From Bombyx mori (taxonomy: Eukaryota > Arthropoda > Insecta > Lepidoptera > Bombycidae): a stretch of 64,000 nt of DNA. Below are positions 55,024 through 64,000 of the stretch, one piece after another (the first letter of the stretch is position 1; every line of letters starts with the position of its first letter). The stretch lies in NCBI RefSeq assembly GCF_030269925.1, contig NC_085124.1, positions 310,001-374,000 on the forward strand. Reading direction: 5' to 3'. The notes beneath the pieces are model-generated. The model saw only the letters and a program-made list of their open reading frames with translations, was not told where the DNA came from and made no database searches. The translations under genes were made by a program, and so were the position numbers.

Positions 55024-58000
55024 AGAGTCTAGCACGTATCCAAGAAGCGAACGAGGTGACCCTGGCGAAACCAGCCGGATGTCCCCGCTGACATTGAGCA
55101 GCGCCAAACGAGGTGATCCCGATCTGTAAACAGTTACAAATGACAGCGGTCCAGTAATGTCCATGATCTATGATATTTCAATGTGATGCATGTAACAAAA
55201 GAGAAAAGGGCCAAGAGGAGTTCTTATGCCCAGCTCCAAAAACTGTGGAGGGCAGCCTCTCTCAGCAGTTGAGTTTGGGGCTTAGTTAATAAAGAGCGTC
55301 CGGTTAGCAGTACTACGTTTTGATCTGGTTTGGTTCATGTCTAACGAAGTATCGCGGAACATTAGCGGGAGCACCCGGGGCAGCTTGATACGCCGCTACC
55401 GTGACGGCAGACGTAGGCTCGTGCGTACTCCTCCAGGTTCTTCTCACGGGTGGGGCTCGGCCGCTCGGGTGAATTGTGCAAGAACGTCGCTTACTGAGTT
55501 TCTTATCTCTATCGCATTCTATCCGCTTCGGCCAGAAGCAGTCTCATATACACCGCGCACTCCCATTAGGTGGAGATTTCAATGGCGATGGTATACATGG
55601 TGTAATCAAGTTATGATTTGCTTAATTACTGACGGTAGTGTATGATATTTGCCTATACCTGTGCGGTCGAAGGGTCGGACAGCCGTTATACATTATTATT
55701 GATTTTGCGACCCCACGTCTCGAGGTGGGTGGCGGCATCCGCTGTGTGAGGTCTCTGAGTTCCAGCAACCGGTTAACACAAGGCTCATTTACCCATCCAT
55801 ATCTATCTATCTATCTATCTATATAAAAACGAATTGCTGTTCGTTAGTCTCGCTAAAACTCGAGAACGGCTTTACCGATTTGGCTAATTTTGGTCTTGAA
55901 TTATTTGTGGAAGTCCATAGAAGGTTTAAAAGGTAGATAAATATGTAAATGCTCGGAATTAAATAAAAATAACAATTTTGTTTTCCCTTTGATGTGTCCC
56001 CCGTCGGACGGATTCCTTTTAAGTTTATTTTATACAAAGGTTTAGGTCTTTTATTTATCGATTGAGGTACTACGAAGTCTGCCGGGTCAGCTAGTTGTAA
56101 ATAAAAAAACCCACTTCAACGAACGCTCACTTTGTAATGATAAGACTGCACTAAAACTGATAAAACTTTATAAGATGATAGGCTAACGGTAAATGTGTAG
56201 TGAACTGACCAGGGTGCGACGTCCTCCATACGTGAAAGCGAGGGGTCCACCGGAGTCTCCGCGGCAGGTGCTGCGCCCCCCCTGGGTGTTCACGCAGAGG
56301 GTCGACGCGATGACACCGTTACCGAAAGTACGCGCGCAGTCTGCATTGGTGATCACTTGAAGAGCCACTTGATGCTTCCGGGTGTTACTACCACTTGCTA
56401 ATGTACAAAATAATATATATTATAGACAGATCTTATGTACTCCTTAGATTAAATATATTTTTGTTTGAGTTAAGTATTAGTGTTTGATTCTAATCGTGAA
56501 CAAGCCGCGGAGAGACAGAAGTGTAACCGAGTCCGACAGAAGCACCCGCCGCCTGCGGACGTGCTCATCGACCACTCAATCGCCCGGCCATTGTTCGCCT
56601 GGTTTTATTGTTAGCCTGGCCTTTGTTCGCCCGGCTTTTGTTCGTGGCGCATCTGCCGACAAAGTGTGTTCCTGGAAGTGTTTATTTTGTTTTGGTTTAT
56701 TTTTGTTTTTTCCTTTTTTTTTGTTGTTCTTTCTTTTTCCTGCAGTAATTGTGCCGCATCGCCACCTGTGTTCAATCGAACCGATAAGTACCGAAAAGTT
56801 GGGGCCTCGCCGCAAGGCGAGTGTGTTTAAGACCCGGGATAGCCCCACCTGGGTCAGACATCATGGAAGCTTTATTTACAGAATTCCTCCGACTTCGCCA
56901 CCCAAAGCTCACTTCTGAGATTCTGGCTTTCAAGGCCGATCACGCCGTGAGCCCTCTCGTGGATTCCGCCGAGCTCGTCGCTCCCGCGTCGTACACCGCA
57001 GCGTCCGTCATGCCTGCCGCTCCCGCGTCGCCTATACTAGTGGGTAAAACTGCTGCGTCGTCCGCCGTGGCCGCCGCTCCCCTGGCGCGATCATCCGCGG
57101 ATTCCGTAGGGTCCGACGGACGTCCTGCATCTGCCCGTAGGTCGCCTGCTCCCGAGCCTGCTGCCTCCTCGTCCTCCGACTCTGACTCGGACATGGAGGT
57201 CGATCTCGCCCCCGCCTCATTGACGGATGGATTCACCCTGGTACAAAAGGGTAAGAAGCGCGCTGCGGAGTCCCGAGTCCCGCGGCCGCTAAAATTAGTA
57301 AAGCCGCAAACACGTCGCGCCCTCGCCCTTCGACCCCCGTCGCTCCCCCTGCCCGTGCCACACCGTCGCCGCGTCCAGTGGCAAAAAATAAAACTCAGAC
57401 CCCTCCCCCGGTAATCCTTCAAGAGAAGGCAGCTTGGGACCGAGTTTCCCTGGCCCTTCAGGCCAAAAAAATTAATTTTATCAGCGCCCGTAACCTCGCG
57501 AACGGGATTCAAATTAAGGTAACGACACCCGACGACCATAGGGCCCTCTCAAGCTATCTCCGAAAGGAGCGTATAAGTTTCCACACTTATACGCTTCAGG
57601 AGGAGCGTGAACTTCGCGCGGTCATACGCGGCATCCCAAAGGAATTAGATGCCGATCTCGTCAAGGCCGACCTTCTAGAACAAGGTCTGCCGGTCAATTC
57701 CGTGCACCGCATGCACACAGGACGCGGGAGGGAGCCATACAATATGGTTCTCGTCACTCTCCAGCCTACCCCCGAGGGCAAGCAAATATTCAACGTACGA
57801 ACAGTCTGTAGGCTTTCCGGAATAACCGTCGAAACCCCCCATAAAAAAGGCACTCCGAGCCAGTGCCATAACTGTCAGTTGTACGGGCACTCTTCCCGTA
57901 ATTGTCACGCGCGCTCCCGATGCGTCAAGTGTTTGGGCGATCACGCCACGAGCCTTTGCACTCGTGATCAAAAAACCGCAACGGAACCGCCTAGCTGCGT

Positions 58001-61000
58001 CCTGTGCCGAACACAGGGTCACCCCGCGAATTACCGTGGTTGCCTCCGAGCCCCTAAAATAAATCGCCGCGTCGCCCGCCAAAACCGCCTCCGAGCTTTC
58101 GGCCCAGACATCAAAGCCACGGCACCCTCTGTGCCTAAGGCTAAGCCTGCTTTCGTGCCGGCGTCGGTGCCCAGCGTCTCAGCCTGGGCTAAACCGTTGC
58201 CGTACATGAACACGGCTACAACTCTCTCCCCCACGACTCGTCCCACCCCCGCGATACGTCCCTCCCCCGCGACTCGTCCCTCCCCCGCGACCTGCTCTCC
58301 GACCGCGTCCGACAATCTCGCTCTAGCGATCGACTTTTTTCAGTCGATCAACTTTGATCGCGTTAATGCTTTGGGCGACGCCATTCGCGCCGCCTCCACT
58401 GCACAACACTTCATCGCCGTTGTCCAAGAATACGCTGACGTATACGCATCGTTAAATACGTACGTCCTCCCCTCACTCCGCCGGTAAACAATGGCGTACA
58501 TAAGTAGAATCAAGCCCCTATCCGTAACGATAGGATTTTTTAACGCTTACGGTCTCGCAAATCAACGTGATCAGATTTGTGATTTTTTGCGTGACCATCA
58601 AATTGACATCTTTTTGGTGCAGGAGACCCTGCTTAAGCCCGCGCGCCGCAATCCTAAAATCGCGAACTATAACATGGTTAGGAACGACAGGCTCACTGCT
58701 CGTGGTGCGAGCAGTGAGCCCTGCATTGCGTCCCACTCGACCCCCCCGCGCTTTCTAACATCGAAGCATCAGTATGCCGAATCTCACTGACTGGACACGC
58801 GCCGATCGTTATCGCGTCCGTTTATCTTCCACCGGATAAAATCGTTCTAAGCAGTGATATCGAGGCGCTGCTCCGCATGGGGAGCTCTGTCATTCTGGCG
58901 GGCGACCTAAATTGTAAACACATCAGGTGGAACTTACACACCACAACCCCGAATGGCAGGCGGCTTGACGCGTTAGTCGATGATCTCGCCTTCGATATCG
59001 TCGCTCCGCTAACCCCGACTCACTACCCGCTAAATATCGCGCATCGCCCGGATATACTCGACATAGCTTTATTAAAATACGTAACTCTGCGCTTACACTC
59101 GATCGAAGTAGTTTCAGAGTTAGATTCAGACCACCGTCCCGTCGTTATGAAGCTCGGTCGCGCTCCCGATTCCGTTCCCGTCACGAGGACTGTGGTGGAT
59201 TGGCACACGCTGGGCATCAGCCTGGCTGAATCTGATCCACCATCGCTCCCGTTTAGTCCGGACTCTACCCCGTCTCCTCAAGATACCGCTAAAGCCATAG
59301 ACATCTTAACGTCACACATCACCTCGACATTAGATAGGTCATCGAAACAAGTTGTAGCGGAGGACTTCCTTCACCGCTTCAAATTGTCCGACGATATTAG
59401 GGAACTCCTTAGAGCTAAGAACGCCTCGATACGCGCCTACGACAGGTATCTTACCGCGGAAAATCGTATTCGAATGCGTGCCCTACAACGCGACGTAAAG
59501 TCTCGCATCGCCGAAGTCCAACATGCCAGATGGTCTGATTTCTTAGAAGGACTCGCGCCCTCCCAAAGGTCTTACTACCGCTAAGCTCGTACTCTCAAAT
59601 CGGATACGGTAGTAACTATGCCCCCCCCTCGTAGGCCCCTCAGGCCGACTCGCGGCGTTCGATGATGACGAAAAAGCAGAGCTGCTGGCCGATACATTGC
59701 AAACCCAGTGCACGCCCAGCACTCAATCCGTGGACCCTGTTCATGTAGAGTTAGTAGACAGTGAGGTAGAACTCAGAGTCTCCTTGCCACCCTCGGATGC
59801 GTTACCACCTGTCACTCCGATGGAAGTTAAAGACCTGTTCAAAGATCTACGTCCTCGCAAGGCTCCCGGTTCCGACGGTATATCCAACCGCGTTATTAAA
59901 CTTCTACCCGTCCAACTCATCGTGATGTTGGCATCTATTTTCAATGCCGCTATGGCGAACTGTATCTTTCCCGCGGTGTGGAAAGAAGCGGACGTTATCG
60001 GCATACATAAACCCGGTAAACCAAAAAGTCATCCGACGAGCTACCGCCCGATTAGCCTCCTCATGTCTCTAGGCAAACTGTATGAGCGTCTGCTCTACAA
60101 ACGCCTCAGAGACTTCGTCTCATCCAAGAGCATTCTCATCGATGAACAATTCGGATTCCGTACAAATCACTCATGCGTTCAACAGGTGCACCGCCTCACG
60201 GAGCACATTCTTGTGGGGATTAATCGACCAAAACCGTTATACACGGGAGCTCTCTTTTTCGACGTCGCAAAAGCGTTCGACAAAGTCTGGCACAACGGTT
60301 TGATTTTGAAACTATTCAACATGGGCGTGCCGGATAGTCTCGTGCTCACCATACGGGAATTCTTGTCGAACCGCTCTTTTCGATATCGAGTCGAGGGAAC
60401 CTGCTCCTCCCCACGATCTCTCACAGCTGGAGTCCCGCAAGGCTCTGTCCTCTCACCCCTCCTATTTAGCTTATTCGTTAACGATATTCCCCGGTCGCCG
60501 CCGACCCATTTAGCTTTATTCGCCGACGACACGACTGTTTACTATTCCAGTAGAAACAAGTTCCTAATCGCGAAGAAGCTTCAGAGCGCAGCCCTAGCCC
60601 TAGGACAGTGGTTCCGAAAATGGCGCATAGACATCAACCCAGCGAAAAGTACTGCGGTGCTATTTCAGAGGGGAAACTCCACACGGATTTCCTCCCGGAT
60701 TAGGAGGAGGAATCTCACACCCCCGATTGCTCTCTTTAGACAACCCATACCCTGGGCCAGGAAGGTCAAGTACCTGGGCGTTACCCTGGATGCATCGATG
60801 ACATTCCGCCCGCATATAAAATCAGTCCGTGACCGTGCCGCGTACATTCTCGGTAGACTCTACACCATGATCTGTAAGCGGAGTAAAATGTCCCTTCGGA
60901 ACAAGGTGACACTTTACAAAACTTGCATAAGGCCCGTCATGACTTACGCGAGTGTGGTGTTCGCTCACGCGGCCCGCACACACATAGACACCCTCCAATC

Positions 61001-64000
61001 TCTACAATCCCGCTTTTGCAGGTTAGCCGTCGGAGCTCCGTGGTTCGTGAGGAACGTTGACCTACACGATGACCTGGGCCTCGAATCTATCCAGAAATAC
61101 ATGAGGTCAGCGTCGGAACGGTACTTCGATAAGGCTATGCGTCATGATAATCGCCTTATCGTTGCCGCCGCTGACTACTCCCCGAATCCTGATCACGCAG
61201 GAGCCAGTCACCGTCGACGCCCTAGACACGTCCATACGGATCCATCAGATCCAATAACCTTTGCATTAGATGCCTTCAGCTCTAATACTAGGAGCAGGCT
61301 TAGGGACCCCAGTAACCGTACTCGTCGAACTCGACAAAGAGGTCGACGAGCAACCTAGCCCATGCATCAGCCCGCTGAGTTTCTCGCCGGATCTTCTCGC
61401 GATTCCGATCCGGTAGTAGATTCATTCGCGAAGCAATTGCTCTTGAGTTGTTAGGTCTCCTTCGGAGGCGCTCGGGCAGCTGTTAGCAAATCCCACCCCT
61501 CCTGGCTGAGCCCTTGCTCGCCCACCTGTCCTGGTGAAACTGGAAAGGCCTTCGGGCCACCAGTAATCTCTCAATCATAAAAAAAAAAGAAGTGTAACCA
61601 GGACGACCCTCTGAGGTTCCCGTCCTAAATACATACAAATACATAAAATAACAGCCAGGAACGGGAGATAAAGCGTCGCACTCAGCTAGGATGGGCTGCT
61701 TTCGATAAACTAAAAAATAAGGGGAAAAAGTGGAAGTGGGCCGGCCTAAACAACAGGAAAAGAAATTGGATACAACTTCAGTAATTTGACCAACTAACCT
61801 TAAAAGTGTGTTTCCGATTGATAGCTGCCAATTCTTAACACATTTTATTACATTCATTCTTTACAGTCAAAAACTTAACATAAATGACGAGCGTTCTGTA
61901 AAATAATCGAGCAAATCTCACCGTCGCTGGTTCTTCCATAACCAGCAGCCCAGGCCCAGGTACCCACGAATTGGTTGTTGAGGAGATGTGAGGGGGGCAG
62001 GAAGATCGGCTGGATCACATCTGAAATATGTTTCTCGTGTAGTTCATTATTGTTTTTCCATACTTTATTTTATTGGTATATGACTGAACTGAACATTTGA
62101 ACTGACTTGTGTATCCGACCCGTCCGTGGATAATCATAGCCACGTCGTTGTGAAGATTGTCCATGTTGTAGCTGCCGTGCATTTGAACATTGTTAGTGTT
62201 AATTCTGAATCCACCAGTGAAGAACTGAGTGGTGCCGAAACCCAATTGAAGCGTGCGTCCTTGAGCGCTCCTGGTCCTCCAGCAGTGAGCCGCGGTCACG
62301 GAGCGAGTGTGGCTCAGCAGGGAGGCTCCGCACATGGAGGTGCGACCGTCGGTCAGAGTAATCACCATAGCGGCCTTAAGAAGAAGATTGTAACTACGGT
62401 TCAGTACAGTCTAAAGAGTATGATAAAAGAGATTTAAGAACATAATAGTGTGACATGCGTTACAAGAACTGAGAATCTCTATAAAATAGGACTAATATGT
62501 AATTTACTGATGATGGAGCATACACAGCACTGGCTATTTTGGCCACGAAGAAGCTATGTCTCTACGCTACGATAAGTAGTCAATCAACACTTGGTTGACC
62601 AGACCGGTCAGGTTGACATCGCGGTCAGGGTCATCCGTGGCTATCGCACCATCTCCTTCGAGGCGGCGTGTGTACTGGCTGGGACGCCGCCTTGGGTCCT
62701 GGAGGCTGAGGCGCTCGCTGCTGACTATCAGTGGCCGGCTGACCTTCGCGCCCGGGGCGGGGCACGTCCCAGCCCCAGTGTGGTCAGAGCGCGGAGGGCC
62801 CAATCTCGGCGGTCTGTGCTGGAGTCAAGGTCCAGACGGCTGGCTGGGATCCTTCGGCTAGTCGTAGGACCGTCGAAGCGATTCGCCCGGGTCTTGTGAA
62901 TTGGGTGAATCGTGACAGAGGACGCCTCACTTTCCGGCTCACGCAGGTGCTCACTGGACATGGTTGCTTCGGTGAGTTCCTGCACCGGATCGGAGCCGAG
63001 CCGACGGCAGAGTGCCACCATTGTGGTTGCGACTTGGACACGGCGGAGCACACGCTCGTCGCCTGCCCCGCATGGGAGGGGTGACGCCGTGTCCTCGTCG
63101 CAAAAATAGGAAACGACTTGTCGTTGCCGAGTGTTGTGGCATCGATGCTCGACTTCTGCGAGTGCATCATCTCGCAGAAGGAGGCGGCGGGGCGCGTGAG
63201 AGACGCACAGGCCCGCCGCCGTCGACCGGGGGCCAGGGAGGCGGATCTCGCCCAAGCCCTGGCCCTCTAAGTGTTTCGGGTCTCCCTCACATGTCGGCCT
63301 GGGGACCGGCGAAGGGGGCCTCAGAAGACGACGTGCAAGATGCTCTGCACGCGTTTCATGCATGAGCATCCGGGTGATGGAAGGCCGGCTATCCTCAACC
63401 CACGCTGGTTCTGACCCAGCGGGGTATTCCGTAGGATAGACCATTCTAACCGGCGCCATCTAGGCGGGCTTCGGATAGCCTGCCAACCGAGAGGGCTGGT
63501 GGTCGTGGCGCCGACGACCGCCAGTCCGGCGTCCCGAGGGGGAGGGTGATGGGAGAGATGTGCTCCGCACTAAATGCTTCACTTTCCCCCCTTTGCCTTT
63601 TCATGAGTTTTGTCTCATGCGAGGTTTGGACGTTGGTTGTTGAGAGACAGGAGGTTTTAGTCGGTTCGACTCCGACATGTCCCGCCCTCCATCCCCAGTG
63701 AAGGGCGGAAGTCCGGCGATTTCCTCCTGACAAAAAAAAAAACCGATTGACAGGACGCCTCCTGAAATCATCTTCCCATCTACGGCAAAAAACTACAATG
63801 AAAAGACACTGTTATAAAATGGTAAATATACTCACAAGATGTGGATGAGTGCCTAGCCCCGCCACACTGCCTCCTACGATCCTGGCGCCGTCGAAGTCAG
63901 CGCCCTCCTCAGCGCTCTTGAGCTCCATCGCCATAGGGATCCCGATCACCTCATGGTAGTTGGTCTCTATGGGTACGAAGGCATGGGCAGCAGTCGCCAG
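55024..64000 (-). CDS. Chymotrypsin-like serine protease D, diverged paralogue, 5' end outside window
   Basis: Minus-strand exons: 64000-63836 (first codons outside), 62374-62107, 62020-61922, 56397-56210 and 55125-55024. Phases match genes A-C exactly, and exon 2 has the same 268 bp. They join to 273 codons plus TAG without a break. Visible are the end of a signal peptide (LATAAHA), the activation site GAR|IVGG, His in TAAHC, Asp in LHNDVAM and Ser in RGDSGGP. Ser at 189 and Gly at 216 again predict a chymotrypsin-type pocket. It is clearly more diverged from A-C than they are from one another, e.g. exon 3 codes three more residues ([14 protein letters not shown]) and the region before GDSGGP is shorter. 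Introns are large because of a full-length LINE (intron 3), an R1-clade tail (intron 1) and a Helitron-like copy (intron 4). Transcribed toward genes A-C. Confidence 0.92.
55126..55639. other. Intron 4 of gene D, left part: nothing recognised
   Basis: No named repeat or coding frame. Confidence 0.4.
55640..55800 (+). repeat. Diverged Bm1-related 3' end
   Basis: GTCGAAGGGTCGGACAGCCG, CTCGAGGTGGGTGGCG and CCAGCAACCGGTTAACACAA follow the order of the Bm1 3' half but with many differences. It may be an old Bm1 or a related SINE family. Confidence 0.45.
55815..56093 (+). mobile_element. Helitron-like non-autonomous element, uninterrupted
   Basis: About 280 bp from the TATCTATATAAAA region to CCGGGTCAGCTAG before T, matching the two outer parts of the element at 16104-17335. 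No coding capacity. It lies in intron 4 of gene D. Confidence 0.6.
56863..58487 (+). pseudogene. LINE ORF1: gag-like nucleic-acid-binding protein, one frameshift
   Basis: Starts at ATG 56863 ([14 protein letters not shown]), Ala/Ser/Pro-rich to about 57290. It then changes frame and continues ([18 protein letters not shown]) to the stop at 58485. The second half carries [23 protein letters not shown] and three zinc knuckles ([44 protein letters not shown]). Such proteins bind the LINE RNA and act as chaperones. The shift near 57280 breaks this copy. Confidence 0.8.
58491..61358 (+). pseudogene. LINE ORF2: AP endonuclease and reverse transcriptase, broken
   Basis: ATG 58491 lies 3 bp after the ORF1 stop. 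Endonuclease: [24 protein letters not shown], a small deletion with frame change near 58705, then [11 protein letters not shown] and [10 protein letters not shown] stop at 59582 and a shift near 59625 precede the RT frame (59697-61358): [60 protein letters not shown], active site [10 protein letters not shown], and [15 protein letters not shown]. The C-terminal tail matches the fragment at 12013-12417. The RT frame itself is open for 553 codons. Confidence 0.85.
62595..63742 (+). mobile_element. R1-clade LINE 3' end in intron 1 of gene D
   Basis: Begins in the RT C-terminal region ([33 protein letters not shown]). With two frame changes it carries [20 protein letters not shown] and the CCHC motif [18 protein letters not shown], then [10 protein letters not shown]. 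The 3' UTR of about 460 bp ends TCCGGCGATTTCCTCCTGAC and A(10). It is 5'-truncated, in antisense to gene D. Confidence 0.82.

Larger units (their letters stand above)
56529..61587 (+). mobile_element. Full-length Jockey-type LINE (5.06 kb) in intron 3 of gene D
   Basis: A 12-bp target-site duplication (AGAAGTGTAACC, 56517-56528 and 61588-61599) frames an element with 5' UTR (56529-56862), ORF1, ORF2, a 225-bp 3' UTR and an A tail. It is the only complete copy here and serves to read the fragments at 7885, 11847, 28480, 39781, 40930 and 53580. It is antisense to gene D; its 5' end lies about 130 bp upstream of exon 4 (in gene orientation). Confidence 0.9.

Noticed and set aside
63640..63730. 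tRNA-like sequence (GGTTCGACTCCGAC) near the right end
   Set aside because: It is part of the 3' UTR of an R1-clade LINE; no A box or acceptor stem at the proper distance.
1..64000. CRISPR arrays, bacterial operons, prophage
   Set aside because: No regularly spaced direct repeats with unique spacers; introns, SINEs, LINEs and TATA/AATAAA signals identify an insect genome.

Overview
This window is eukaryotic, almost certainly the silkworm Bombyx (B. mori or its sister B. mandarina). The evidence is seven copies or pieces of a tRNA-derived SINE that I recognise as Bm1, a LINE that looks like the Bombyx BMC1 family, several other Lepidoptera-typical repeats, and split genes with GT/AG introns.

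The host genes are a cluster of four S1-family, chymotrypsin/brachyurin-like serine protease genes. Three tandem copies lie on the plus strand: A (669-2388), B (20863-28128) and C (36686-40590). A more diverged paralogue, D, is on the minus strand (55024 to beyond the right edge) and converges on them. All four have five coding exons with the same phases. A, B and C each encode an intact preproprotein of 284 residues: signal peptide, short propeptide, Arg|Ile-Val-Gly-Gly activation site, His/Asp/Ser triad, and Ser at the position equivalent to chymotrypsin 189. D lacks only its first codons, which lie past the window edge. A, B and C share a TATA promoter and a polyadenylation region. Secreted digestive (gut) enzymes are the likely products, but that is family knowledge and not shown by the sequence.

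Nearly everything else is transposable-element DNA, often nested. 1-392: LINE ORF1 fragment. 2.4-7.9 kb: broken BEL/Pao element split by Bm1. 7.9-12.4 kb: Jockey-type LINE pieces and tandem repeats. 12.7-16 kb: Harbinger-like, DD37D mariner (maT-like) and Ty3/gypsy pieces butted together, then Bm1. 16-20 kb: Helitron-like element, an unnamed tRNA-SINE and RTE-like LINE fragments. Introns 1 and 4 of gene B hold RTE, BMC1, Bm1 and SINE insertions, including a BMC1-like ORF2 of 986 codons without a stop. 28-36 kb: decayed LINEs, a deleted mariner with terminal repeats, R1-clade fragments and an LTR. Gene C carries a LINE with a restriction-like endonuclease motif in intron 1 and a composite Jockey/R1 insertion in intron 4. 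40.7-43.2 kb repeats the flank found downstream of gene B. 43.5-54.4 kb: three LINE families, a hAT remnant, a perfect hairpin and a 10-bp tandem array. Gene D introns hold a full-length Jockey-type LINE with target-site duplication, a Helitron-like copy and an R1-clade 3' end.

The window therefore reads as a young protease tandem array whose introns and spacers are being expanded by retrotransposons. I see no rRNA, no bona fide tRNA gene, no CRISPR array and no bacterial-type operon.
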